A stretch of 64,000 nt of DNA from Notolepis coatsorum (GCA_963971535.1 OZ020592.1:57479028-57543027), one strand, 5' to 3'; numbered from the stretch's first letter, positions 21,336-32,712 are shown. Numbers and translations: made by a program. The notes: a model not told the origin generated them from the letters alone.

Positions 21336-22475
21336 GTATATCTTCATTATGCTGATGTTACTCAAGTATTCACTGCCTTAACATTGGATATCGAAGAACA
21401 ATGCACTAGGCAGGAGACTGGAGTTACAGCTGATCAAATTCAAACTGGATTCTTTGTCTAATCCCCACCTCTCTCTGGAGAGTGTCCAGTCTGAGTGTCC
21501 AGTCCCTAGAAAAGAAAATCACTTTGAGAATCCAAAATATCTAAAATAAGTCAAATCTAAGAAATCTAAAACCTGTGAACCCGGGGGTGCCTCAGAACTA
21601 TTCCTGGGCCGGGTCCTACAGCTCCAGACAGAAGAACATCTGATCCAGCAGGCCAGCGTCAGGTGGAAAAGCACAAAGTATACTGGGGAGACCCGAGCGG
21701 AAATTCCTGACAGCTGTGCATGTGTATGAGAAAGAATGGCATTGAAAAAGTTTATCCGCAGAACTAGAATGGATAGATAGGCCCCCTCCTGGTGTATCGT
21801 GGTATTCTCCTAATTGGTCAACCATAAAGACAGCTGCCACCATAGAGTTGTATAATTATTGTCATGGAAATGGGCGTGTGTTCCATGATGTGTGGATAGT
21901 GTTGAGACTCATCGGTTTTGAAATGTTCACAAACTATGTAATTGCCGTGGTAGAATACCAGTGCTCTTTGAGTCGCATGTGGCAAAACCATTGCTCATTC
22001 ATTCCCATGACAACTATATCAAAAAAGTCCACGTTGTCTAAGTCTTAAGTTGTACCAGCCACACGACAACTTCAGAAATAAAATACTTTACTCGGAACGG
22101 CCCTTCTATCAATTCAAGCTCTATGGTCTCTATGGCCTTAGGTCTGCAGATGCCAACCTCCTAACACCTCCCACGACCAAGCTCCGGACCTGGGGCGACA
22201 GGGCCTTTGCTGCTGCTGCCCCCTCCCTCTGGAATGCCCTCCCCAGCCATATCCGTGATGCAAACACCCTGACATCTTTTAAATCAGCCCTCAAAACCCA
22301 CCTTTTCAATCTTGCTTTTGACCTCTAATTCTGTCGGTTTTATTTTATTTTGTCATGTATTATTTTTGTTCCGTTTTGTTCTGTTTTTTTGTTTTGCCAT
22401 AGTTTGTCTCTCCTGCCCATGTGAAGCGTCTTTGAGCACCTGGAAAAGCGCTATATAAAATAGATGTATTATTAT
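21336..22475 (+). mobile_element. L2/CR1-type LINE fragments with (ATT)n tail
   Basis: A short reverse-transcriptase palm-like piece (LHYADVTQVF) is read at about 21336-21390. The clear part is 22101-22328, the C terminus (RTWGDRAFAAAAPSLWNALP, then TLTSFKSALKTHLF) with a stop, then a 3' UTR and a GGAAAAGCGCTATATAAAAT tail with an ATT repeat to about 22490. The two pieces may not belong to one insertion; the intervening 21480-22050 was not recognised. Confidence 0.7.
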
Positions 22476-22599
22476 TATTATTATGGGTTTTGACAAAATC
22501 CTCCCGCCTGCCACCGAGATCAATAGCAGAATTAACTGCTTCTGACCTCCAACAAAAACAGAAACACCCACGCCTGGCTTCAATAATGTGGTAAATCAG

Positions 22600-22605
22600 T
22601 TTATT
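22600..22605 (-). terminator. Candidate ACSF2 polyadenylation signal
   Basis: AATAAA on the minus strand is the first such signal I saw downstream of the ACSF2 stop (663 bases after it). No transcript evidence is available. Confidence 0.3.
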
Positions 22606-22886
22606 TAATTTAGCCGGCTCTCTGGATGTTAAGTTTCATAGTGTATAAAAAAGCAGCATAGTTTGGTTGTGTAGTGTAGTGTACAGTACCTTGAGTGCAA
22701 TCGTAGCTGCCAGTATATATGGCTTGTATATTTGAAGTGAAGTACTGCTGTCCTCCTTGCCTAAAAGACATCTGTAGTCGACTAAATAGTCAGAGCACTT
22801 TGTCGACTAGTTGATTTAAATCAACAAATCTGTACAATTTGAGTTCTCCCAAAGCATGACAGGGCAGCCCTATTCTTCACAGTACA

Positions 22887-22931
<45 letters not shown>
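22887..22931. repeat. (TAA)n microsatellite
   Basis: About 15 uninterrupted TAA units. Confidence 0.95.
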
Positions 22932-22932
<1 letters not shown>

Positions 22933-23267
22933 ATTACTGGATTTGTCCTCAATATACAGATCGATACTCTTGTCACTTACTGGTTGATGCAATTATAGTC
23001 TGGATTTCAACGCTGCTTTTCCCCTTAATGCTGCTGTGAATCTATATAATGCCCATGAACATAATATGAATACAAATGTAATGCCACAGAACATCCAAAA
23101 GATATTAGGAAAAAAATATACAATATAGAAACTGGCAGAATATCAAAACATGATCTTGGCAATGATTTTCAGAAAAATAAACATTCCGTACCACTAATAA
23201 AAACAGGAGTGACCATAGAATATCATATTAGAGCCACAGGTGCATTTTGGCTGGCACGCATGTCTTT

Positions 23268-23318
23268 TCACAGTCCCAGTAACTTCTCAGACTTCTCTCG
23301 CAGTATGTTCTTCTGGAC
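23268..23318 (-). CDS. ACSF2: ACSF2 last coding exon (17 codons with stop)
   Basis: The minus strand reads CTCCTCAG then VQKNILREKSEKLLGL and TGA. It matches the conserved ACSF2 C terminus (…SGKIQKFKLREQM… in human) and joins in phase 0 to the exon ending ITITGK at 31790. The exon is separated from its neighbour by an 8.5-kb intron filled by a BEL/Pao element and its nested insertions. The lysine of TGK, just upstream, is the conserved catalytic lysine of the adenylate-forming family. Confidence 0.9.
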   Translation of the reverse strand, partial: VQKNILREKSEKLLGL

Positions 23319-23731
23319 CTGAGGAGAAGGAAAGAGGAAACAACGATGATGGACCGTATTCACAACCTGAGCATGGCATAAGAGCAAAATGGCTGTTGTG
23401 TGAATATGGTCAATGGGTTGGCATCTCTCAGATGTGGCAGAGTAGTATATAACCTGGCGGAAGAATTCCGTTGCTAGGGGAACGGTTTTGGCCCAAGCTT
23501 ATTTCCTGTCAGTTATTGTATTAGCAAACATCACAACTAGTATTATAAGAAGGGGATGGGTCATGGCCCAGACGTTCTCATGTTAAAAAGGGGCACACTC
23601 ATGTTAAACAGTTTTGTACACATTCATTTAGTTTAACAATTATTGAGAGTAAATGAGTTTTGAATATGACCGTGATGTCATCAGGGGCATTGAATCCTTG
23701 TGCTGTGTTAATTACAGCTCAATCGAATGAT

Positions 23732-24292
23732 AAGCTAGCAGTCCCTACAAGGTTTTGCTATTTTCACATCTACATCATTTCACAGAACTGTAATTAACAC
23801 AACACAAAGGATTCAATGTCCCCTGTAAGAGCCGCATTTAAGCTTATTTGTTTTGATTCATTCTGAACCTGTATTAATACATATCTCTGTTTCAGTGAGT
23901 GGGGCGCTTGGCTCAGGTGAATGGGGCGGGGCTAACGCTATAAGCCACAGGTGCGGCGTGTGACGGCAGAGCAGCAGGCAGCAGCAATACTGTCATTGAG
24001 ACGCAACGCAGACGCAGTTGCGTCTCAATGACAGTATTGCTGCTGCCTGCTGCTCTGCCGTCACACGCCGCACCTGTGGCTTATAGCGTTAGCCCCGCCC
24101 CATTCACCTGAGCCAAGCGCCCCACTCACTGAAACAGAGATATGTATTAATACAGGTTCAGAATGAATCAAAACAAATAAGCTTAAATGCGGCTCTTACA
24201 GGGGACATTGAATCCTTTGTGTTGTGTTAATTACAGTTCTGTGAAATGATGTAGATGTGAAAATAGCAAAACCTTGTAGGGACTGCTAGCTT
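23732..24292. repeat. Palindrome with 276-bp arms and 9-bp spacer
   Basis: The left arm is 23732-24007, the spacer GCAGACGCA is 24008-24016, and the right arm is 24017-24292. I saw no mismatch between the arms. The left arm spans the host-LTR junction, so the inverted copy was made after BEL inserted. Confidence 0.93.
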
Positions 24293-24518
24293 TTGTTCCC
24301 GAGATTATTAGGATCTCTAGTTTATTTTCTATGTACGATATTGTTTTCATATTTTGTTCTTGCTGGACATTAAAAGAGCAAAAAGAGCAACAAAAACGTG
24401 CAGTGGTTTCTGTTCTGCGACTGCGAGTCTGACACTGCTTCCCAGCCCTACAAGTGGCCAAGAAAGGAATATTCAAATAAAGTTATAGGACAGACTTGTT
24501 TGGATTTTGGCCACTACA
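23824..24518 (+). repeat. BEL 5' LTR, enlarged by an inverted duplication
   Basis: It matches the 424-bp 3' LTR but has extra sequence at 24017-24292, an inverted copy of the LTR start plus 92 bases of flanking DNA. The 3' LTR shows the uninterrupted form (GACGCAACCTTTTGTTCCC). Confidence 0.9.
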
Positions 24519-25012
24519 TCAAGTCAATGACATGCTGATCATTAACAAGCTGTGATTGAAGAGCACGGATTATTGGAGGATCAAAGGGATCCGAAGGAAC
24601 GAAAAAGGATTATTGGAGGATCAAAGGGATCTAAAGGAACGAAAAGCGCCGGCCCGACGCGCGGCTACAAACAGAGGAAACGCCGGCCTGACGGCTGTAA
24701 ACAAGCAAATAATTTAGGTATGTGCTTGCAAAAACCAACGCCACATGAATAATTATTCATTTGGAATAAATGCATGGATTATTACTAAACGGACTTCACC
24801 TCTGATTACTGGTGTTTATGGGACAGTGAATATTTTATTTTGTGCTTGTGACATATCATGGATAAAAAGAGCAGCCAAGGAAACGCCGGCCTGGCGTGCG
24901 GCTGTAACCAAACAAACAATTGAGAAAGACAAGGATAATGAAATAACCAGCCACTGTTTCTAAACACGTTGAAGACCTTTTGGATTTATTTATTTGTTTA
25001 TTCTGAATTAAA
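24519..25012 (+). other. BEL leader with short internal repeats
   Basis: Untranslated region between LTR and gag. It contains GATTATTGGAGGATCAAAGG twice (about 24570 and 24608) and three CGCCGGCC-centred segments. A primer-binding site should begin near 24519, but I could not match it to a tRNA. Confidence 0.5.
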
Positions 25013-25356
25013 ATGGCGAGTTCAGATGAGGCAGACCTGCCCGTTAATGATATGGACGAGGCGCAGCTGCGCACATCGAGACAAGGAAAGGCTTCCCATT
25101 TAACACGGAGAATGAACATTGTGCACAGCCTAATGTCTGATAAAGAGTGCCTGGATGAAGTCAAAGGGAACATGATAAAGTTTAACGGACTTTCGGATGG
25201 TTTTAAAGCCTTGCATGTCTCATATGCGCAAATGTTGGATGAGAGCGCAAGACAAGAGGACGATGAGAAATGGTACCAGCCGAGAGCCACACAGATAATC
25301 TCATTCCTTGCCAAAGTTACAAAGTGGATAACCGACGTAGAAAATGCTGATTCACT

Positions 25357-26813
25357 AGGGCGGCTACGTGGCGTAGTGGGCAAGGCGCTCGCCACGAATG
25401 CGGAGACGCTGGGCTCGCCTGTTCGAGCCCAGCGCTCCACATTGCTTTCAGTTTAGGTGGTCGTTCATACTAATACACATTGGCCGTATTAGGGGGTGGG
25501 AAACTGATGGGTGGGGATCGGGCGTTGTGGACAGCGACTCCTACAGGTCGGTTGGTGCGCCTGTGCAGTAGAATCAGGAAGTGTCGGGGGTAGAGCTGCC
25601 GCGATAACCGCATTACCGCGGTATCGCTGTTGCATCACGCTCACCGCAGAGTTAGGCTGAATACCGCGTCACCGCTGTTTTTTTATCATAATAATAAAGT
25701 TGGCTTGCGGCTTGCGGCTTTGCAGATATACCCTACTCGGTTCCAAGCGACCCTATTGGGTAGAAGTGGTACCAGAAAAGTCATGTGAAACATTGCAGAC
25801 CACTGACTGGTCAGAAGAGAGACGTGTCACAGTTTGGAGGCTCTGAACAAAAACAGAACGCCGCCATCTTTACTGCCTCGCTAAGGATGCATTTCATTCA
25901 GGATTTGTTTGCGACAGAACCAAGTGCAATAAACAAAAAAGAATGGATTCACTGTGTATTCTGCCTTATTTATTGATGAAACAAAACCGACATCAACCCA
26001 ATTTACCACCGAGCGGAGAGTTTAGTGTCACAACAAGATCGCTGATGTGTTAAGTTTGTTGTTGTTATTAGCCTAATACTACCGTCAGCCGATATACACG
26101 AGAGGTAACGTTAAACCCGGGTTGCTTGGTAGAATACACAATGAGAGGTAACGTTAGCTTTGGCAGAATAGACGCAACGAGAGTATGGTTAATGTTGTTA
26201 TTGATTGATTGATTGATTTAAACTGTGTTAAACTCTGGCTTGCTGCAAGCCCTCGGACACGGAGCTTTCAGTGTACACAAGCGAGCGGCCCCGCCTGCAT
26301 CCCCACACGGAGACAAACGGAGTAGTACCTGGCTGCAGTGGAAAAGGAACGAAGTACCAGGTGCCTAAAGCGTGTCGAGTCGAGTAGGTACTATGCAGTG
26401 GAAAAGCGCCATTAGACTAGAGGCATGCTATAAGAGTAGACTACTACTAAAAAAAAAAAAATGCATTCAATTTTTTTTTCTTTTTTTGTGCGCACTGTGC
26501 GGTAATAACCGCGGCGGTAGGAAATATTTCGCAAATTTGTGCGGTAAGGAAAAAATCAATACCGCGGCAGCGTGAGCCTCCCACGCGTTACTCCTCGACA
26601 CAGAGATCGAGCTGCGCAGGTGAAAAGATGCGACTGCTGTTACCTCAAGTACCGGAGGGGACTTGTGCTATGTATGACTTAGTCCACATTGCAGCCGGCT
26701 TGTGGGAGGCAAGAAACAGCGTTCGTGACAGGGGAGGGTTGAATTGGATGATACGAAATTGGGATGGGAGAAAAATATAGAAAATGGGAGAAAAAGTGGA
26801 TAAAAAAAAAAGA
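25357..26813 (+). mobile_element. SINE family A copy 2, inserted in BEL gag and split by a hAT-like element
   Basis: It is flanked by a perfect 16-bp target duplication AAAATGCTGATTCACT (25341-25356 and 26814-26829), within the gag reading frame. The tRNA-like head (CTACGTGGCGTAGTGGGC, then CCTGTTCGAGCCC) lies at 25357-25440 and the A-rich 3' end at 26750-26813. The SINE body is interrupted from about 25591 to 26571. Confidence 0.93.
25591..26571. mobile_element. hAT-like element inside the SINE
   Basis: Terminal inverted repeats GCTGCCGCG (25595) and CGCGGCAGC (ending 26571), with further CCGCGGTA-type motifs just inside both ends. The gain of about 980 bp is clear from comparison with uninterrupted SINE copies. 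It has no recognisable transposase. The target duplication is not resolved because the TIR and the SINE sequence both contain GGCAGC. Confidence 0.7.
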
Positions 26814-29211
26814 AAAATGCTGATTCACTCAACTTGATTCAAGTGGAAGGTCTGCCAGCTGACGAAGGTGAAAATGAAGGAGTAGGGTATATCTGCAGTG
26901 CCGCAGCCCGAAATGAAGACTGCAATCCAAATATGATGGCCACACGCTCAACAAGGTCTAGCCACTCTTCCTCCCACTCTTCCTCTTCCTCAAACGCATT
27001 ACGCATCAACGCGGAGGCAGAGAGAGAAGGCTTATTGGCTAAAGCTAATATGTTACAAGAAAAACATGCCATTGAAGAACAGGAACAAATGTTACAAAAA
27101 AAGAGAGAAACATTAGAATTACAAGGAGAAATAGCAGCCAACACAGCCAAAATAAACTACCTTAAAGACATTGAATTAAAAAGGTGCCGCCCTGCACAGG
27201 CTGAAGCAGCAGCTACCACGCTGGTATATTCAAAGCCAGATGTTTCAATTCATCCTTATGACATAGGTGCTCCAGCTGTTAGGAGCAAGGCAGGCGCACA
27301 TCACTTGCCCTTTTTTAATGTTAATGATGGTAATGCTCACAGTTGGCCCGATGCTCAGCCAGAAGATGACATTTACGACCAGCACCAGCCCCAACCAGTG
27401 CACAATATTCGACCTGTCATGCCCCAAAACACACAACCAACTCTGACACAAAGACAAAGCCCCCCTACGCCCAGCACAGCAAAGGATGACCACTTGATTA
27501 AAATACTGGAAAATCAAAGCAGCTTGACGAGGATTCTTGTGAAACAACAACTTCTCGACGCTGCCGCAAGGAAATATTCCACCCTTTGATGGACACATTC
27601 TGGAATACAAGTCCTTTATTCACTCCTTTGAACATTGTATTGAAAGCAAAACAGACAACAACAGAGACAGGTTGCAGTTCCTTATACAGTTTACAAGAGG
27701 CCAAGCTCAACGGCTAGTCAAAATCTGTGAATATATGTCTCCAGACAGAGGCTATCAGAAAGCAAAAGATATACTAAAGGAAAACTTTGGGAACGAATAC
27801 AAGCTCTCTTGTGCTTACCTGGAAAAAGCTCTATCCTGGCCCCTAGTTAAAACTGAAGATTCAAGATCGCTGCAGGATTACGCCATGTTTCTAAGGAGTT
27901 GCTGCAATGCTATGGAGGAAATGGAGTACTTGGAGGAACTAGACACAGTGTCCAACATGAGAGGCATTGTGCTTAAGCTACCGTACAAACTCCGGGAGAG
28001 ATGGCGCAGCACAGCCTACGCACTGCAAGAGGGGCGCAGTCGTAGAATAAGGATTTTAGACCTTGTCTGTTTCATTGAAAGGCAAGCTTGCATACTGGCA
28101 GACCCAGTTTTTGGCGATCTTCAAGACCACTCAGTTGCCAAAGGAAAGGTGGCTGTAAATACTAGATTTCCTGTTAAACCACAGATCCCAAGGGTGTACG
28201 ACAGCAGTTTTGCCACAGGTGTCACTATTTCCCCAAAAGAAAAAGAGCGTGAACCCTCCTGTCCCTTCTGTGGAGGTGGACACACATTGGATATGTGCTT
28301 TCTATTGGAAAGGAAGGCGCATAGTGAGAAGATTGGCTTCTTGAATGATCATAATGTGTGTTTTGCCTGTTTGTGCACTGGGCACATGAGTAACGAATGT
28401 AGGCAACGCCTCTATTGCAAAATATGCAATCTTAGGCACCCTAGCATACTTCATATCCACCAAAGAGAGAAAGGAACAGATCAAAGGCCAGCCAAAAGAG
28501 AGTCGGAGACAGCAATGGGCAGTGCTCCGATCTCTGTACAATCCAGTGGTCTTACAGGGGCCGGTGAGCAGGACTGTACACTCTCTATAGTACCAGTACA
28601 GGTCAAATCTAAAAAAGGACATGTTATAATGACTACCTATGCCTTCCTGGATCCTGGTAGCTCAGCATCTTTCTGCACTGAGCGGCTGATGAGCAAGTTG
28701 AACATCACCGGAAGAAGAACAAGCATTCTCCTTCGGACTATGGGCCAGGAGAAAGTGGTTAGAAGCCACATTGTTTCTGATCTGGAAGTGGCTGCACTAG
28801 ACAGTGACATGTTTTGTGAGCTCCCTGACATTTACACACAGGAAAGCATGCCAGTCCACAGAGGCAACATTCCGAGACAGAAAGACCTTCAAAGATGGCC
28901 TCACTTGGAACATGTTTACATTTCTGAGATTGACTCCGGGATTGACCTGTTGATAGGAGCCAACGTTCCCAAGGCATTGGAGCCATGGCGAGTTATACGG
29001 AGTGTGGACGAGGGTCCATACGCAGTCAAAACTGTGTTTGGTTGGACTGTGACCGGACCTCTCGGAAGAAAATTGGACAACCAGAACGGGAGTTTGGCAA
29101 GAGACAAATCAAACCCAGCAGAGGACAGACAAGCTGCCACTTCAGAGAAAGAGCTACAAAAGGATTTGAACCGAAAATTGGAAAAGAAAGAAGAGCGAAG
29201 AGACGATTCTG

Positions 29212-29595
29212 TTGCTTCCAAGAGAGAGGCGGCGCAACAGAAACGTAGACAATAACATTAAGTTTGAAAGCAACCATTCTGAGGACCATCACATGGATTT
29301 CAAGCCTGTGTCCCAGGAAAAATCGAAGGACAACTTTGATACAGGAAAGAAATTCAGAGCTGAAAGAGAATCAAAGAAGGAAGCACTGGCGAGTCCAAAA
29401 CCGAAATGGCCAGTTGAAGATTCATACACAACTGACTCTAGGGACAAAGCAAACGATGACACTACTTCTGAAATGCCCCGTGGCTATAAGGGCCAAATTG
29501 AAACGAAGAGGGGTCCAGGGAAGATGAAGCGGGGCTGGCTCAAGGACAAAAGGTTTGCCTTCAACAGGAAAGAGGTGAAAAGAAAAGAGCTGTGA
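29212..29595 (+). other. Lysine-rich open frame replacing the BEL reverse transcriptase
   Basis: Between protease and integrase, where BEL elements have about 2.5 kb of reverse transcriptase and RNase H, there are only about 400 bp. They carry an open frame (128 codons with stop) very rich in Lys, Arg, Glu and Asp (for example SKKEALASPKPKWPVED). I do not recognise it. It may be filler acquired when the reverse transcriptase was deleted, or an accessory frame of a non-autonomous lineage. Confidence 0.6.
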
Positions 29596-29611
29596 GATAG
29601 TCAGAAATTGA

Positions 29612-30478
29612 ACTTCACCAGTGAAGCGAGGAAGGAGTATTGTTAAACGGTATGGAGCCCTGTTTACCTGCATGAGTAGCAGAGCTGTACATCTGGAGGT
29701 GGCTTACTCCTTAGACACAGACTCATGTATTCATGCTCTGAGAAGATTTGTTTGCAGGAGAGGTCAGGTTAAGCATATCAGATCGGACAACGGTACAAAC
29801 CTGGTGGGTGCCCAAGCTGAGCTCAAAAAGGCCATGAGTTCACTAAACGAAGGAAAAATCCAAGGCGCTTTGCACCCTGAAGGAATCCAGTGGAGTTTCA
29901 ATCCACCAGCGGCCTCACATTATGGTGGAGTCTGGGAAAGACTCATAAGATCTGTCCGTCAGGTGCTCACCTCCACTCTCAATCAGCAAACCCTCGACGA
30001 TGAAGGCCTACAAACCATCTTCTGCGAGGTAGAGGCCATCCTCAATAACCGTCCTCTCTCCACCGTGTCCTCTGATCCACAAGACCTGGAACCATTGACT
30101 CCCAATCACATCCTCCTGCTAAAAACGCAACCCATCATACCTCCGGGAACGTTTCAGAGATCTGACCTCTACGTCAGGCGCCGCTGGAAGCAGGTCCAGT
30201 ACATGGCGGATCTGTTCTGGCATAGATGGACACAAGAATACCTTCTGCTACTCCAAGAGAGACAGAAATGGAACACAGTGAGAAAAAACTTTAACATTGG
30301 AGATGTCGTCGTGGTAGTTGACCCAACTGCTCCACGGGGGTCGTGGCCACTAGGCAGAGTACTGGAGACCAAGCCTGATGCAAGAGGTCTGACCCGTGCA
30401 GTGAAGCTCCAGACGAAAACGTCCATTATTGATAGGCCCATAGCTAAGCTGTGCCGCCTTCTGGAGAATGAAGAATAA
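29612..30478 (+). pseudogene. BEL integrase core and C-terminal domain, N terminus missing
   Basis: Open frame of about 286 codons ending at TAA. It begins in the integrase core (GRSIVKRYGALFTCMSSRAV) and has the second and third acidic residues (RSDNGTNLVGA; CEVEAILNNRPL), the SHYGGVWERLIRS motif and the C-terminal DUF5641-like part (NFNIGDVVVVVD). The N-terminal zinc domain and the first catalytic aspartate lie in the deleted part, so it cannot be an active integrase alone. Confidence 0.85.
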
Positions 30479-30609
30479 CAGGTCTTCTTTCAACATCAAC
30501 AAGGGATGTAATGTATATACTTTATTTTTCTAAATTCATTTGTTGATAGTTTTACGGCTCCCTTTATTTAGTTTGAGTAATTGATTCTTAGAGAACAATT
30601 AGGGGCCGG

Positions 30610-31033
30610 TGTAAGAGCCGCATTTAAGCTTATTTGTTTTGATTCATTCTGAACCTGTATTAATACATATCTCTGTTTCAGTGAGTGGGGCGCTTGGCTC
30701 AGGTGAATGGGGCGGGGCTAACGCTATAAGCCACAGGTGCGGCGTGTGACGGCAGAGCAGCAGGCAGCAGCAATACTGTCATTGACACGCAACGCAGACG
30801 CAACCTTTTGTTCCCGAGATTATTAGGATCTCTTGTTTATTTTCTATGTACGATATTGTTTTCATATTTTGTTCTTGCTGGACATTAAAAGAGCAAAAAG
30901 AGCAACAAAAACGTGCAGTGGTTTCTGTTCTGCGACTGCGAGTCTGACACTGCTTCCCAGCCCTACAAGTGGCCAAGAAAGGAATATTCAAATAAAGTTA
31001 TAGGACAGACTTGTTTGGATTTTGGCCACTACA
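30610..31033 (+). repeat. BEL 3' LTR (424 bp)
   Basis: TGTAAGAGCC to CACTACA, preceded by a purine-rich TTAGGGGCCGG and followed by the TCCCC target duplication. It contains the AATAAA-type sequence AAATAAAGTT near 30995. Confidence 0.92.
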
Positions 31034-31789
31034 TCCCCGGTGACATCACTGGTGGCCATATGCACCACTCATTTACTCTCAATAACTGTCAAACTAAATG
31101 AATGTGTGCAAAACTGTTCATAACGTTTTTGGATGTGCAAAATAAATCAGCATTTTATTTAGGTGGAATTCCCCTTTAAGTTATTCACCACTGTGCACAT
31201 TTCTTTTTCTATTCTTACTGTAGGCATTCTAGAACTCTATCTTTCAGTGGCCAGTAGCCACTGATTACGTGAAATGAAAAGATAGTGTCAACGGCACATT
31301 TAGAAAAATATAGTCTTCATAAGTTACCAATAAAAAGGTTCTTTTCTCCTTTTTAACCAGTTGCCAGCAATGTTTCGTGACCGGCTCTGCCACGCTCCCT
31401 TTCTAGCAGGACGTGTGCAGTGTGCGTGCAGACTGGTTAATAGCTCACTTTCTTCCTGTCTGGGGACATTCAGGGCAGGGCTGTTCAAACACAGCCCAAC
31501 TTCTAAATACTTTTAAACTGTGTCCCGTGAGAGAATCTCAGGACCCGGAGAGAATTTACAGTTTATATACAATGACCCGGTCTCCCCGAGGCTCATTTGT
31601 CACAGGGCTATTTATATCTTTCAGCAATACTCTCGATTGCAATGCCATTGTTTATGTTGTACTTTGTAAACACGCCACCTCCATAAAAATACAAAGTTAA
31701 ATGAAGTAAGAGTGAGCGGGTGGAAAATTGGAACAGTCCACTGTATTCCGAGCTTAAGTCTAGAAGGAGAAGGAGGGTGGATCTGTTAC

Positions 31790-31858
31790 CTTTCCAGTAA
31801 TGGTGATAGGGTAGCTGTCCACAAACATTACATAGCGAGGAATCTTGTAATGGGAAAT
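31790..31858 (-). CDS. ACSF2: ACSF2 exon ([23 protein letters not shown] region)
   Basis: A 69-nt exon with an AG acceptor before ATT and an AAAG/GTAACA donor, phase 0 on both sides. It encodes the core of the AMP-binding C-terminal domain, including the PxTxxGK motif (PITITGK) whose lysine contacts the carboxylate in the adenylation step. Confidence 0.95.
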
Positions 31859-32099
31859 CTGAAAGTAATAGACATGGGGATTATACAAAGCAGACCGGAC
31901 TGTCCATTCAAACCTTTATTTAAAAATCGCAAATGATTGCGATCATTAACAATGATGTTGAGGTACAAAGACAACATTTTTATATATATATATTTTTTTA
32001 TAAATAGAAATGATAAAGAAATAATAATGAAACAGAGTGGTTAAAATGAGTGCATACAATAGTGCCACACAGACCCCAAATCTATATTTGAATCATTTT

Positions 32100-32190
32100 G
32101 TCATTATTAAAGTTTTATATAATCCGACCGTATAAAGCATCTTTGGGTACCCAGAAAAGCACTATATAAATCTAACGTAGTATTATTATT
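32100..32190 (+). repeat. LINE 3' tail with (ATT)n
   Basis: CATCTTTGGGTACCCAGAAA followed by AGCACTATATAAAT and an ATT run: a strongly truncated L2/Rex-type end. The stretch 31859-32099, in the ACSF2 intron, shows nothing else. Confidence 0.55.
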
Positions 32191-32712
32191 AGTGCCGTCA
32201 GGCGATTAAAAAAATGTATCTAATTAATGACAGGATTTGTAATTAATTAATCTAATTAATCGCATTTTAATCGCATAACCATTTTAGGCCTGATATTTTA
32301 TATTCTATAATCATATTTCAAATTGCATGTGTCCGGATGGCAGAATTCAGTACTGTATCTACAAAACCTTCTGTTTAATCATCTTCCCTTTATTTATTTG
32401 CTTACAGGTCTGGAAAATTTTAGCATGGTGTTAGCATGGTGTTATTCACAGTCAAAAAAAATAAAATAATTGAATTGATATTCTCATTTGGTTCATTACT
32501 ATTTACTCAAGCCTAGTAACATACAGTCCCTAAAATCAGATACCAAGAACATGCAAATGGACATTTAAAAAAAAAGTTTGTAAATGTTTATTCTATGTTC
32601 TTATGGAATGAATGAGATTAAAATGTTTTTTTTTATTTTGAGTTAATTTTCATAACGCGATCATTTGTTGTGTAATTAATTAATCTAATTAACGTGATAA
32701 ACTGACAGCCCT
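32191..32712. mobile_element. hAT-type MITE with TAATTAATTAATC subterminal repeats
   Basis: The left end AGTGCCGTCAGGCGATTAAA and the right end GATAAACTGACAGCCCT are imperfect inverted repeats; AATTAATTAATCTAATTAA blocks lie inside both ends. The target duplication is obscured by the ATT repeat on both sides. Confidence 0.65.

Larger units (their letters stand above)
25013..29255 (+). pseudogene. BEL gag-protease, broken by a SINE and a frameshift
   Basis: Structural and protease part of the BEL polyprotein. It starts at ATG 25013 (MASSDEADLPVNDMDEAQ). The frame stops inside the SINE insertion, resumes at 26830, and passes a glutamine/glutamate-rich coiled-coil region. It is then lost by a one-base-type frameshift near 27560 and continues in the next frame to 29255. 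That part has the gag core (GNEYKLSCAYLEKALSWPLV), two cysteine-rich knuckles (CPFCGGGHTLDMC near 28260; CFACLCTGHMSNEC near 28365) and the BEL protease domain with DPGSSASF at the active site. The C-terminal 40 residues are lysine- and glutamate-rich and unlike BEL proteins. Confidence 0.88.
23824..31033 (+). mobile_element. Defective BEL/Pao LTR retrotransposon
   Basis: LTRs begin TGTAAGAGCC and end CACTACA. A 5-bp target duplication TCCCC lies at 23819-23823 and 31034-31038. The interior has BEL-type gag with zinc knuckles, the peculiar BEL protease and the integrase core, but no reverse transcriptase. Gag is interrupted by a SINE at 25357-26813 and by a frameshift near 27560. It sits in the last ACSF2 intron, in the opposite orientation to ACSF2. 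Confidence 0.93.
23602..31124. mobile_element. Foldback MITE split by the BEL element
   Basis: The left arm (23602-23725) is inversely repeated to the right arm, which is itself divided: 23788-23823 before the BEL insertion and 31039-31124 after it. Matching ends are CAGTTTTGTACACATTCATT and, inverted, GAATGTGTGCAAAACTG. Removing BEL and one TCCCC leaves an element of about 300 bp. Its superfamily is not known. Confidence 0.75.

Noticed and set aside
21616-21843. Minus-strand frame ending LLDQMFFCLEL as a possible last exon of a downstream gene
   Set aside because: A weak acceptor can be proposed, but no family is recognised and no partner exon was found.
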